The notes beneath the pieces are model-generated. The model had not been told where the DNA came from. It was given only the letters and a program-made list of their open reading frames with translations, and made no database searches. Below are positions 16,750 to 26,180 of a DNA stretch of 64,000 nucleotides, in pieces (the stretch's first letter is position 1; every line of letters begins with the position of its first letter). Both the position numbers and the translations under genes were made by a program. Source of the DNA: Bacteroidales bacterium UBA4293 (lineage in GTDB: Bacteria; Bacteroidota; Bacteroidia; Bacteroidales; Bacteroidaceae); NCBI GenBank assembly GCA_002395835.1, contig DGVD01000002.1, positions 102,413-166,412 on the forward strand, in the 5' to 3' direction.

Positions 16750-18231
16750 ATGGCAAAAGAATTAAAAAACTTGACTAAACGTTCTGAAAACTATTCTCAA
16801 TGGTATAATGAACTGGTAGTTAAGGCTGATTTGGCAGAGCAATCTGCTGTTCGTGGTTGCATGACTATCAAACCTTATGGTTATTCTATATGGGAAAAAA
16901 TGCAACGTGCCCTGGATGATATGTTCAAGGAGTGTGGTGTGCAGAATGCTTATTTCCCATTGCTTATTCCTAAGTCTTTCCTTTGTAAGGAAGCAGAGCA
17001 TGTAGAGGGTTTTGCTAAGGAATGTGCAGTTGTTACGCATTATCGTCTGAAAAATGACCCTGATGGTGCTGGAGTGGTGGTAGACCCTGAGGCTAAGTTG
17101 GAAGAGGAGCTGATTATCCGTCCTACCAGTGAAACCATCATTTGGAACACCTATAAAAACTGGATTAAGAGCTATCGTGATCTTCCTCTGGAAATCAACC
17201 AGTGGGCTAATGTGATGCGTTGGGAGATGCGTACTCGTATCTTCTTGCGTACCAGCGAGTTCCTTTGGCAGGAAGGGCATTGTGGTTATGCTACTCGTGA
17301 AGAGGCTGAAGCCAATGCTCAGCGTATGCTTAAGGTTTATGCTAACTTTGCTGAAAACTGGATGGCTGTGCCTGTGATTCAGGGTGTTAAGAGTGAAACA
17401 GAGCGTTTTGCCGGTGCACTGGATACTTACACCATCGAGGCTATGATGCAGGATGGTAAGGCTCTCCAGAGTGGAACCAGTCACTTCTTGGGCCAAAACT
17501 TTGCTAAGGCATTCGATGTGAAGTTCCTGGATAAGAACAACAATCTGGATTATGTCTGGGCTACTTCCTGGGGTGTTTCTACTCGTCTTATGGGTGCTCT
17601 CATCATGACTCACTCTGATGACAACGGTTTGGTGCTTCCTCCTAAGTTGGCTCCAATTCAGGTGGTTATCATTCCTATTTATAAAGGTGACGACCAGCTG
17701 GCAGTAATTTCAGAGAAGGCTAATTCTATTGTAGCTAATCTTCGTGCAAAAGGCATCAGTGTGAAGTACGATGATGCAGACAACAAACGTCCTGGTTTCA
17801 AGTTTGCTGATTATGAGCTGAAAGGTGTGCCAGTTCGTCTGGTTATGGGTGCTCGTGATTTAGAGAACGGTACTGTAGAGGTTATGCGTCGTGACACCTT
17901 GGAGAAGGAAACTCTGCCATTGGATGGTATAGAGGCTCATATAGAGCAACTGCTTCAGGATATTCAGAAGAATATCTTTGAAAAGGCAAAAGCTTATCGT
18001 GATTCTCGTATTCAGAAGGTGGATTCTTATGAGGAATTCAAGCAGAAGATTGAGGAAGGTGGATTCTTCTTGTGTCACTGGGATGGAACCGCAGAGACTG
18101 AAGCTAGAATCAAGGAAGAGACGAAGGCTACCATCCGTTGTGTGCCTTTCGGAACTCCAGATGAGGAAGGTGTGGATATGGTAACCGGAAAACCATCTCA
18201 CCGTCGTGTCCTCATAGCTAGAGCTTATTAA
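16750..18231 (+). CDS. proS: Prolyl-tRNA synthetase (archaeal/eukaryote-like type)
   Basis: Charges tRNA-Pro with proline. At 493 residues it is the short class II form without the editing insertion, with the C-terminal zinc-binding-like extension of the archaeal/eukaryotic type; Bacteroidetes use this form. Class II motif 2 is seen around IIRPTSETIIW (Arg124) and QWANVMRWEMRTRIFLRTSEFLWQEGH; motif 3 is in SWGVSTRLMGALIM. The anticodon-binding domain follows (PIQVVIIPIYKGD). It is a single-gene unit with its own promoter-like element and a strong terminator. Confidence 0.96.
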   Translation: MAKELKNLTKRSENYSQWYNELVVKADLAEQSAVRGCMTIKPYGYSIWEKMQRALDDMFKECGVQNAYFPLLIPKSFLCKEAEHVEGFAKECAVVTHYRLKNDPDGAGVVVDPEAKLEEELIIRPTSETIIWNTYKNWIKSYRDLPLEINQWANVMRWEMRTRIFLRTSEFLWQEGHCGYATREEAEANAQRMLKVYANFAENWMAVPVIQGVKSETERFAGALDTYTIEAMMQDGKALQSGTSHFLGQNFAKAFDVKFLDKNNNLDYVWATSWGVSTRLMGALIMTHSDDNGLVLPPKLAPIQVVIIPIYKGDDQLAVISEKANSIVANLRAKGISVKYDDADNKRPGFKFADYELKGVPVRLVMGARDLENGTVEVMRRDTLEKETLPLDGIEAHIEQLLQDIQKNIFEKAKAYRDSRIQKVDSYEEFKQKIEEGGFFLCHWDGTAETEARIKEETKATIRCVPFGTPDEEGVDMVTGKPSHRRVLIARAY

Positions 18232-18252
18232 TATAAATATAGGTAAGGATTT

Positions 18253-18289
18253 AAATGCAGATTGTTTCAGGCAATCTGCATTTTTTTTT
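18253..18289 (+). terminator. Intrinsic terminator after proS
   Basis: AAATGCAGATTG pairs with CAATCTGCATTT across a short loop, followed by a T run. Confidence 0.9.
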
Positions 18290-18448
18290 ACAAATTTGGA
18301 ACAGGAAATGCAACTTCGGCTCCTTTTCCTTCTTATACTATTAGGAAAAGGTTAGAAGGGCAAATTTTTCTCTCCTTAAGGGAAAAAATTTTTCTCCAGT
18401 AGGGGAAATAAAAATGTGCAGTAAATGGGGTTAAATTAGTTGGCAAAA

Positions 18449-18480
18449 TTTGGAAGGCTAAAAGATAATGATTAACTTTA
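18449..18480 (+). promoter_or_regulatory. Promoter for the beta-glucan operon
   Basis: TTTG at 18449-18452, a 20-base spacer, then TAACTTTA at 18473-18480 (one mismatch to TAnnTTTG). The spacing matches the Bacteroidetes -33/-7 layout. The 150 bases upstream hold two copies of an AAATTTTTCTC motif around the palindrome CCTTAAGG. Confidence 0.6.
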
Positions 18481-18497
18481 CATAAAAATAAAAATTT

Positions 18498-19334
18498 ATG
18501 ACAATGAAACCTTATTACTTATTGCTGGCTGGTATCCTTACTGCATGTTCTGGAAACGATGTAAATACGCCACCTACTCCTCCAGTAGATGAATATCCTT
18601 GTCCTGCGGGTGAAGAATACAAATTAGTTTGGAATGATGAATTCGAGGGTTCCTCTTTGAACCTCACGGATTGGACAGTAGAAGTGAAGCCTTCGGGGTG
18701 GGTGAACGATGAACTTCAGAATTACGTGAATCAAGTTACTCCTGAGGGCAATCGTACCATCACCGTCTCTGATGGAACGCTCAAAATCACTGCGCTCAAG
18801 GAAAACGATAAGGTTTACAGTGGTAGAATCTACGGTAAGGTAAAACAGGGCTGGCAATATGCCTATGTGGAGTCACGCATCAAGCTGCCTTCAGGAAAAG
18901 GCACCTGGCCTGCTTTCTGGATGCTGCCAGTTACCGATAATTTGAAATGGCCTTACGATGGTGAGATAGACATTATGGAAGAAGTAGGAGCGGATAAAGA
19001 CGTGGTGGTAAGTACCATACATTGTGATGCTTATAATCATGTTAAGGGAACTCAGAAATCATCCAAGTTATCTCTCCCTGGTGCAGAGGGTGGTTTTCAC
19101 GTCTATGGTTTGGAATGGACGAAAGATTACATCCGGACGTATGTGGATGGGAAACCAGTGCTAGTCTTTGAGAATGATGGAACGAATAATAAATCCACCT
19201 GGCCTTTCTATACTCCATTTTATGTTATCTTGAATGTTGCCTGGGGTGGAGGCTGGGGTGGATATGCTGGTGTAGATGAAACGGCACTCCCTATAACCAT
19301 GGAGGTGGATTACGTCCGTGTTTGGCAGAAATAA
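18498..19334 (+). CDS. GH16 endo-beta-1,3-glucanase (laminarinase-like) lipoprotein
   Basis: A 278-residue surface or periplasmic lipoprotein (lipobox LTAC near residue 16). The GH16 catalytic motif is GEIDIMEEVG: nucleophile Glu156, Asp158 and acid/base Glu161. WPAFWML and the substrate-cleft tryptophans (WGGGWGGYAG) fit laminarinase-type GH16 enzymes acting on beta-1,3 or mixed-linkage glucans. It is the first of three tightly packed genes with a patatin and a GH3 beta-glucosidase, which would finish the oligosaccharides to glucose. No SusC/SusD pair is adjacent. ATG codons at 18498 and 18504 are both possible starts. Confidence 0.92.
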   Translation: MTMKPYYLLLAGILTACSGNDVNTPPTPPVDEYPCPAGEEYKLVWNDEFEGSSLNLTDWTVEVKPSGWVNDELQNYVNQVTPEGNRTITVSDGTLKITALKENDKVYSGRIYGKVKQGWQYAYVESRIKLPSGKGTWPAFWMLPVTDNLKWPYDGEIDIMEEVGADKDVVVSTIHCDAYNHVKGTQKSSKLSLPGAEGGFHVYGLEWTKDYIRTYVDGKPVLVFENDGTNNKSTWPFYTPFYVILNVAWGGGWGGYAGVDETALPITMEVDYVRVWQK

Positions 19335-19340
19335 GACTTT

Positions 19341-20291
19341 ATGGGGTTGTTAATCGACATACTAAAATCTATTTTCCATAAGCCGGAACCGGCTGTGGTA
19401 CCTATAGAGCTTCCTCAGCCCAAGCAGCCCACTAAGGATGTGGCACTGGTTCTGGGTGGAGGTGGTGCCAGGGGCTATGCTCATATCGGTGCTATAGAGG
19501 CACTGGAGAGTCATGGGTACCACATTAAATCCATTTCTGGAAATTCCATGGGGGCTCTCATCGGGGGGCTTTATGCTGCTGGGAAACTTCAGGAGGTAAA
19601 GCAGGCTGTGGACGGGCTAAATAGGAAAACGATTCTAAAGTTGTTTAATATCTCCTTAGGACTGGATCACATCGCCAATGGGGAGAAACTCATGGTGCTT
19701 TTAGATGAACTGATAGGGGACACTCGCATCGAAGATTTACCTATCAAGTTCTGCTGTAATGCATCGGATGTAGTTTCAGGAAAGGAATTTGTCTTTCGTG
19801 AGGGCTTGTTGAAAGATGCCATCCGAGCCTCTATCTCCATTCCTTGTGTGTTTAAGCCCGTTCAGATGGGGGAGCATATTTTTGTGGATGGGAGTGTGCA
19901 TAACACCTTGCCTTTAGATTTGGTGGAAAGAGGGGAAGATGACCTTTTGGTGGCAGTGAATGTCAGTGCCCCCGATGATGAGCCTTTTCAGGCCTATCTG
20001 AAAAAATATGGTGAACCGGAGAATGGCATGGACAAATCTATCTGGCATATGATTCCATTCTTGAAGTCCGGTTTTTCTGCCAATTACATGAATATGGCAC
20101 TTCGTGTGGCCAAGATGAGTGTGCAGAACAATACGCAGATGGCATTGAAAATCACCCCTCCAGACATCTATGTGGAGGTTCCGATGAACAAGTTCAGTCT
20201 TTTCGATTTTGATAAAGGAGCAGAGATTATTCCATACGGACATGAAATCATGGAGAAAGCGTTGAAGGAAAGGGAAGAAAAATTAAATTAG
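19341..20291 (+). CDS. Patatin-like phospholipase
   Basis: A 316-residue serine lipid acyl hydrolase with the Ser-Asp dyad of the patatin family. The oxyanion loop GGGGARGYAHIG comes first, then GNSMG with catalytic Ser69, and DGS with Asp183. There is no signal peptide; a short hydrophobic N-terminal stretch (GLLIDILKSIF) may associate with membrane. It resembles the RssA/YchK group. It lies 6 bases after GH16 and 7 bases before GH3, so it is transcribed with sugar-degrading genes, an unexpected pairing; its substrate is unknown. Confidence 0.9.
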   Translation: MGLLIDILKSIFHKPEPAVVPIELPQPKQPTKDVALVLGGGGARGYAHIGAIEALESHGYHIKSISGNSMGALIGGLYAAGKLQEVKQAVDGLNRKTILKLFNISLGLDHIANGEKLMVLLDELIGDTRIEDLPIKFCCNASDVVSGKEFVFREGLLKDAIRASISIPCVFKPVQMGEHIFVDGSVHNTLPLDLVERGEDDLLVAVNVSAPDDEPFQAYLKKYGEPENGMDKSIWHMIPFLKSGFSANYMNMALRVAKMSVQNNTQMALKITPPDIYVEVPMNKFSLFDFDKGAEIIPYGHEIMEKALKEREEKLN

Positions 20292-20298
20292 ATAAACT

Positions 20299-22629
20299 AT
20301 GAGAAAAGTATTTTTATTTGTTTGTTTATTAGTATGTAGCTTGAATGGCATTTATGCTCAAAAGGGGAATATAGATAAACTAATCAAATCCATGACTTTG
20401 GAGGAAAAGGCTAGGATGCTGGTGGGTAATGGAATGGGAAGTTTCGATGTGGGTTTCGCCATCACAGGCTCCGATGCTACCCTGGTTCCGGGAGCTGCGG
20501 GCTTAACGGTAGGGGTGCCTCGTCTGGGAATTCCGAATACCGTTCTGAGCGATGGGCCTGCCGGTCTTCGAATTAACCCTACCAGAGAGGGAACGGACAA
20601 GACTTATTATTGCACGGGGTTCCCTGTGGGTGTTTCATTGGCTAGTACCTGGAATGCTGAGCTGGTGGAGGAAGTGGGTACTGCAATAGGTGAAGAAGTG
20701 CTGGAGTATGGGGCTGATTGTCTTTTGGCTCCGGCAGTCAACCTTTACCGAAATCCTCTGAATGGTAGAAACTTTGAATATATGAGCGAGGATCCTTTGC
20801 TTGCTGGAAAGATTGGTGCGGCTTACATCCGTGGTGTCCAAAGCAAGGGTGTGGGTACTAGTTTGAAGCATTTTGCAGTGAACAATCAGGAAACCATGCG
20901 CGATTATAATGATGCTCGTTTGAATGTTCGTCCGCTTCGTGAGCTTTATCTACGCAACTTTGAGATAGCTGTCAAGGAAGCTCAGCCTTGGACTATGATG
21001 ACTACGGTAAGTGCCATTAATGGTCAACCTGCAAAGGAAAGTTATGACTTGCTTACTACCATCCTAAGAAAAGAATGGGGCTATAAGGGCTTGGTAATGA
21101 CCGATTGGCAACCTAAAACCAATACTGCAGCTGAAATTCATGCTGGAAACGACTTGATGGAACCTGGATTCTCCACTCAGTATCAGGAAATCGTAGAAAG
21201 TGTGAAGAATGGCACACTCAGTGAGGCCGATTTGAATCAGAGTGTGAGGAGATTGTTGGAATATGTCATGAAAACTCCACGTTACAAAGGTTACAAATAT
21301 AGTGATAACCCCGATTTGAAAGCTCATGCAGCAATTACTCGTCAGAGTGCTACAGAGGGTATGGTGCTTCTGAAAAATCAGGGAAATGTGCTACCTCTTA
21401 AGGAGGTGAAGAACATAGCTCTTTATGGCATTACTTCATACGATTTCATAGCAGGTGGTACAGGTTCCGGTGATGTGAATAAAGCCTATACCATCGATTT
21501 AGTGACTGGTTTGACGAATGCAGGCTACAGCATTAATGAAACGGTAAGCAACATCTACGGAAAATACAAAGATTACCTTCGTTCCAAAGAATCTGCCTCT
21601 CAATCCAGAGGTTGGTACTCTGTCCTAGGTATGTCCAAGTTGCCAGAGATGGATGTCCCTTATCAGATGATAGAAAATCAGGTAGAAAGTACCGACCTAG
21701 CTATCGTCACCATCGGACGTATTTCCGGGGAGAATTCAGACAGAGAAGTAGAAGGTGATTTCAATTTGACCGAGGTAGAGTATAATCTGATAAAGAATGT
21801 AGCAGATTGCTACCATAAAGTAGGCAAAAAAGTGGTAGTTATCTTGAACATCGGTGCTGTAGTGGAGACTGCATCTTGGAAAGATCTTCCCGATGCCATT
21901 TTATGTGCTTGGATGCCAGGACAAGAAGGAGGTAATTCTGTAGCAGATGTTTTAAATGGTAAGTCATACCCATCAGGGAAACTCACTACTACTTTCCCTA
22001 TATCTTATTATGACATACCTTCTGCAGCTAATTTCCCTACCCATTTTGTTCGTCCAGAAGGAATGACAGTTTGGGCTCCTCGTACATGGGAGATGACTAG
22101 AAATCAAGATTATACCATATATGAAGAAGGTATTTGGGTAGGCTACCGATATTTCAATACTTATAATAAGAAAGTTTCTTATCCTTTCGGTTACGGATTA
22201 AGTTATACGGAATTTAGTTATTCCAATCCACATGTAAAATCTACCAAGAATGGGTTTGTTGCTAGTGTAACCGTTACTAACACCGGTAAATATGCAGGAA
22301 AAGAAATTGTGGAACTTTATGTATCTGCTCCAGATGGAGGATTGGTAAAACCAGAATCAGAGCTTCGTTCTTTTGCAAAGACCAAGGAACTTCAGCCAGG
22401 AGAAAGTCAAACTCTAACTTTTGAGGTAGATTCTTATTATTTAGCTTCCTTCCGTGAGGATATTTCTGCATGGGAATCTCCTAAAGGAACGTATGTACTG
22501 AAATTCGCTTCCAACGTAGACGATGTTCGTTGTACAGCAGACTATAAATTGAACAAGACAAAAGTTTGGAAAGTAAACAATGTGCTGAACCCACAACAAA
22601 AAATAGAAGAAATGGTTTATAAGCCATAA
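20299..22629 (+). CDS. GH3 beta-glucosidase, exported
   Basis: A 776-residue exported enzyme (signal peptide about 1-20, ending GIYAQ) of glycoside hydrolase family 3. The nucleophile is Asp269 in GLVMTDWQ; the N-terminal barrel is followed by the alpha/beta sandwich (TEGMVLLKNQGNVLPL) and a C-terminal fibronectin III-like domain (KEIVELYVSAP). It probably cleaves beta-1,3 or beta-1,4 gluco-oligosaccharides released by the GH16 enzyme encoded upstream. The last 13 bases overlap the convergent DUF2971 gene. Confidence 0.94.
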   Translation: MRKVFLFVCLLVCSLNGIYAQKGNIDKLIKSMTLEEKARMLVGNGMGSFDVGFAITGSDATLVPGAAGLTVGVPRLGIPNTVLSDGPAGLRINPTREGTDKTYYCTGFPVGVSLASTWNAELVEEVGTAIGEEVLEYGADCLLAPAVNLYRNPLNGRNFEYMSEDPLLAGKIGAAYIRGVQSKGVGTSLKHFAVNNQETMRDYNDARLNVRPLRELYLRNFEIAVKEAQPWTMMTTVSAINGQPAKESYDLLTTILRKEWGYKGLVMTDWQPKTNTAAEIHAGNDLMEPGFSTQYQEIVESVKNGTLSEADLNQSVRRLLEYVMKTPRYKGYKYSDNPDLKAHAAITRQSATEGMVLLKNQGNVLPLKEVKNIALYGITSYDFIAGGTGSGDVNKAYTIDLVTGLTNAGYSINETVSNIYGKYKDYLRSKESASQSRGWYSVLGMSKLPEMDVPYQMIENQVESTDLAIVTIGRISGENSDREVEGDFNLTEVEYNLIKNVADCYHKVGKKVVVILNIGAVVETASWKDLPDAILCAWMPGQEGGNSVADVLNGKSYPSGKLTTTFPISYYDIPSAANFPTHFVRPEGMTVWAPRTWEMTRNQDYTIYEEGIWVGYRYFNTYNKKVSYPFGYGLSYTEFSYSNPHVKSTKNGFVASVTVTNTGKYAGKEIVELYVSAPDGGLVKPESELRSFAKTKELQPGESQTLTFEVDSYYLASFREDISAWESPKGTYVLKFASNVDDVRCTADYKLNKTKVWKVNNVLNPQQKIEEMVYKP

Positions 22630-23417
22630 TCTATTTCTTCTACGGAAAGGCCAATTATTTGAATGGAATCTTTTCCTTGCTGATTTCGTTCAATGTTTAT
22701 ATAACTAATAATCTTTTCTAAGATATTCTTGAAAGTAGTGTCAATTCTGCGTTTAATATAATAAACCGATTTGACATCTACTTTCAAGTATATTTCATTT
22801 TCTAGGATTTCTTCTTCAAGTTCTTTATTGAACTTCCATTTTGTTCTTAAGTCATTTAAGACGTGCTTTATGTACTTAACCTCTCTTTCTTGATGCCATT
22901 CTGGATTCTTGTGAGAAAAAATTTCATAGATCTTCTCATCCATATTATTTAGATTCTCTAGATTCTCTATAACATGGACACCATCATACTGAATCTCACA
23001 TCGGGTACTATGTTCATCTTCCACTTTGACACCTATAGCAACTCCTTTTGAGTCTTGTGCATAGAACGTCCAAAGTCTTGCAGTGTTATAATTTTTTGCC
23101 AATGAACAGATTCTTCTCTTTTTTATCTCATCGGTTAAGCGATGTAATTTAGTTCCTAAACCATTGGGAGTATACAGTGTATCAGGGTCTAATCCTTCTA
23201 CTTGTTCTATTTTTTCCCACAGATCAGCTTTATAGTCGAAATTATGTTGTATTTCAGACCACACATGGTTGGAATAGGGTATCTTGAAATCTCCTTCTAA
23301 AATATCGTTCAACATTTGATTCTTTGGACAGAAAATACGGTTGTTGATAAGAATGTCCAGAATATACTTCAATTTATCTGGGCCTTTGTATTTGTAGAGA
23401 ATTTCACTTTCACCCAT
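22617..23417 (-). CDS. DUF2971 family protein
   Basis: A 266-residue cytosolic protein whose start YKYKGPDKLKYILDILINNRIFCPKNQMLND and later ARLWTFYAQDSKGVAIGV match the DUF2971 family. Its members often occur in accessory or defence settings, but no biochemical role is settled. Here it is convergent with the GH3 gene (13 bases overlap) and follows the exchanger gene by 11 bases on the minus strand. It may be the last gene of the ettA-exchanger unit. Confidence 0.8.
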   Translation of the reverse strand: MGESEILYKYKGPDKLKYILDILINNRIFCPKNQMLNDILEGDFKIPYSNHVWSEIQHNFDYKADLWEKIEQVEGLDPDTLYTPNGLGTKLHRLTDEIKKRRICSLAKNYNTARLWTFYAQDSKGVAIGVKVEDEHSTRCEIQYDGVHVIENLENLNNMDEKIYEIFSHKNPEWHQEREVKYIKHVLNDLRTKWKFNKELEEEILENEIYLKVDVKSVYYIKRRIDTTFKNILEKIISYINIERNQQGKDSIQIIGLSVEEIDYGL

Positions 23418-23428
23418 AATAATCTACC

Positions 23429-24415
23429 TTATTGTGCAATAATCAAGTAAGCCATGTAGCAAATATAAATGGCAATCATAATGCCACCTTCAAGTCTAGA
23501 AAGTATGTGACTGGTTCTGGCAAATAGCCAAACTAGTAGACTGGATCCTAATAAAACTAGTAAGTCGATAGGAGTGATGTTGCCCATCTTAAGTGGAGTT
23601 ATAGTTCCACTAATACCAAGAATCATCAGAATGTTAAAGATGTTACTACCGATAGCATTTCCAACAGCCATACCCGCCTTATTTTTAAAGGCTGCAACAA
23701 TGCTTGTAGCTAACTCAGGTAAACTGGTTCCCATGGCTACGATAGTCAAACCAATGAGACTTTCACTCATACCCAATCGGAAAGCGATGCTTGAAGCACT
23801 ATCAACAAAGAGGTTACCACCATATATGAGACCTGCCAAACCTAATACAATGAAAAGTAAAGATTTCCATAATGGGGTATGCTTCACCTCCAATTCACCT
23901 GCATTATCCGCTTTTTTAGCTTCCACGTGGTCTTGTTTGTCGCTCTTCTTTGCTACAAGAATAGTGTAGTAGATAAATGTGATGAAAATAAGCAGGAGAA
24001 CTAATCCATCTGAACGACTAATGCTATTATTTGCTTTACCATCTAAAATGCTGTCGCATGCCATGCACAGAAGAATGGCACTTGCAAGTATGCTCCAAGG
24101 AATGTCTTTTCCTATCACTTGCTTGGAAACTGTAACAGGGCAGATAAGTGCGGTGAAACCTAAAATAATTAGTGTATTGAACAAATTGCTTCCTACTACA
24201 TTTCCTATGGCCAGTTCTGGTTTGTTTTCAATAGACGATATCACTGAAACCACTAATTCAGGCATGGAAGTACCCATTGCTACTACCGTGAGCCCTATGA
24301 TAAGTTCTGAGATTCCCCATCGGCGAGCCAAATCACTGGCACCGTTGGTTAGGGCATCGGCACCTAAAAGAATAAATACAATACCTAATATTAGGAATAA
24401 AATGTCGAGTAACAT
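23429..24415 (-). CDS. Calcium/sodium antiporter (CaCA family)
   Basis: A 328-residue inner-membrane exchanger with two inverted repeats of about five helices. Each alpha repeat carries the family motif pair: GTSMPELVVS with GNVVGSNLFNT, and GTSLPELATS with GNAIGSNIFNI. The acidic residues in these motifs bind the cation. It resembles the YrbG/CaxA group that exports Ca2+ against Na+ or K+. A charged loop near residues 160-185 separates the halves. It starts one base before the ettA stop region on the same strand and is likely cotranscribed with ettA. Confidence 0.93.
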   Translation of the reverse strand: MLLDILFLILGIVFILLGADALTNGASDLARRWGISELIIGLTVVAMGTSMPELVVSVISSIENKPELAIGNVVGSNLFNTLIILGFTALICPVTVSKQVIGKDIPWSILASAILLCMACDSILDGKANNSISRSDGLVLLLIFITFIYYTILVAKKSDKQDHVEAKKADNAGELEVKHTPLWKSLLFIVLGLAGLIYGGNLFVDSASSIAFRLGMSESLIGLTIVAMGTSLPELATSIVAAFKNKAGMAVGNAIGSNIFNILMILGISGTITPLKMGNITPIDLLVLLGSSLLVWLFARTSHILSRLEGGIMIAIYICYMAYLIIAQ

Positions 24416-24416
24416 A

Positions 24417-26120
24417 TTAATCTGCCATTAATTTACGATAACGTACAGTCTTTTCTTGTCCACCATTACGCTTAATACGCCATGCTTCATAATCAGAATA
24501 TGAACCTTCATAATATACGGGTTCTTCATCCTCAAAACTAAGGATGTGTGTGCAAATACGGTCTAGGAACCATCGGTCATGACTGATGATCACTGCACAT
24601 CCTGCAAAATCTTCCAAAGCATCTTCCAACGCACGGATAGTATTTATATCTAGGTCGTTGGTAGGCTCATCCAGAAGAATGGTATTTGCACCTTCCTTCA
24701 GGGTCATGGCCAGATGTAAACGGTTTCTTTCACCTCCAGAAAGAACACCAATCTTCTTTTCCTGATCTGCTCCGCTAAAATTGAACCTACTTAGGTATGC
24801 ACGTGCATTGACTTCCTTTTTACCCACTTTTATCAGTTCTTGTCCATTTGAGATAGCCTGATAAATGGTTTTTTCAGGATTTAAATCTTTATGCTGCTGA
24901 TCTACATAAGCTATGGTTACTGTTTCACCCACTTCGAAATTGCCTGAAGTAGGCTTGTCAATACCCATAATCATACGGAATAGGGTAGTCTTTCCTGTTC
25001 CATTTGGGCCTACCACACCGATAATGCCATTGGGTGGTAAGTTGAAATTCAAATGTTCAAATAGCACTCGTTCACCAAATGCTTTCTTTACATCTACGGC
25101 ATTAATAACCTTGTTGCCTAAACGTTCACCATTTGGAATGTATATTTCCAGTTTCTGCTCTTTTACAGCTTGATCTTCATTCAGCAATTTGTCGTAAGAG
25201 TTCAAACGAGCCTTGCTTTTTGCATGACGTCCAGAAGGGCTCATTCTTACCCATTCCAACTCATTTTCTAAGGCACGACGTCTTTTGCTGGCTGTTTTTT
25301 CTTCTTGAGCCATACGCTGAGTCTTTTGTTCCAACCAGCTGGTGTAATTTCCTTTCCAAGGAATGCCTTCACCTCTGTCTAGCTCTAGAATCCATCCTGC
25401 CGTTTCATCCACGAAATAACGGTCGTGTGTTACAGCAATTACAGTACCTGGGTATTGGCTCAAATGCTGTTCCAGCCAATTGATACTTTCCAGGTCAAGG
25501 TGGTTGGTAGGCTCATCCAATAAAAGCACATCAGGTGCTTGTAATAGTAAACGGCACAATGCCACTCTTCTACATTCTCCACCGGAAAGGTGAGCCACAT
25601 TTTCATCTGCTGGAGGACAGCCCAAGGCTGCCATGGCTCTATCTAGTTTACTATCTATATTAAAAGCATCTGTGGAATCAATGATGTCTTGAAGTTCAGC
25701 CTGACGTTGAAACAGTTCATCCATTTTGTCAGGATTTTCATAATATTCAGGAAGACCAAACTTATTGTTGATTTCGTCATATTCTGCTAAGGCATCATAT
25801 ACATGCTGTACGCCTTCCATTACGCATTCTTTGACAGTCTTGCTTGGGTCTAATTTTGGGTCTTGCTCCAAATATCCCACGCTATATTCATTGCGGGAGA
25901 AAATAACCTGTCCCTGAAATTGAGTGTCAATGCCTGCAATGATTTTCATCAATGTAGACTTACCTGCACCATTGGCACCTACGATAGCAATTTTGGCACC
26001 ATAGTAAAAGGACAAGTAGATATTCTTCAGAATGGTTTTCTGAGTTTGTTGGATTGTCTTACTGACATTGACCATAGAGAAGATAATCTGATGGTCTTCA
26101 CCATTTGTATTTTTTGCCAT
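24417..26120 (-). CDS. ettA: Energy-dependent translational throttle protein (ABC-F ATPase)
   Basis: A 567-residue ABC-F protein with two ATPase domains and no membrane part. It binds the ribosomal E site and gates entry into elongation by ATP/ADP ratio. First domain: Walker A GANGAGKS (48-55), signature LSGGECRRVAL, Walker B LLLDEPTNHLD. The linker holds the P-site tRNA interaction motif region (rich in Arg/Lys: KRRRALENELEWVRMSPSGRHAKSKARL). Second domain: GPNGTGKTT, LSGGERNRLHL, DEPTNDLD. The SPSGRHAKSKAR segment favours EttA over Uup or resistance ABC-F proteins. Confidence 0.94.
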   Translation of the reverse strand: MAKNTNGEDHQIIFSMVNVSKTIQQTQKTILKNIYLSFYYGAKIAIVGANGAGKSTLMKIIAGIDTQFQGQVIFSRNEYSVGYLEQDPKLDPSKTVKECVMEGVQHVYDALAEYDEINNKFGLPEYYENPDKMDELFQRQAELQDIIDSTDAFNIDSKLDRAMAALGCPPADENVAHLSGGECRRVALCRLLLQAPDVLLLDEPTNHLDLESINWLEQHLSQYPGTVIAVTHDRYFVDETAGWILELDRGEGIPWKGNYTSWLEQKTQRMAQEEKTASKRRRALENELEWVRMSPSGRHAKSKARLNSYDKLLNEDQAVKEQKLEIYIPNGERLGNKVINAVDVKKAFGERVLFEHLNFNLPPNGIIGVVGPNGTGKTTLFRMIMGIDKPTSGNFEVGETVTIAYVDQQHKDLNPEKTIYQAISNGQELIKVGKKEVNARAYLSRFNFSGADQEKKIGVLSGGERNRLHLAMTLKEGANTILLDEPTNDLDINTIRALEDALEDFAGCAVIISHDRWFLDRICTHILSFEDEEPVYYEGSYSDYEAWRIKRNGGQEKTVRYRKLMAD

Positions 26121-26180
26121 ATATAAAGTATTATATTATTTGGCACAAAGATAGTATAAATTCCGATGAATAGAAAATTT

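Noticed and set aside
16762..17613. Long minus-strand open frame opposite proS
   Set aside because: Shadow frame; proS motifs are complete on the plus strand.
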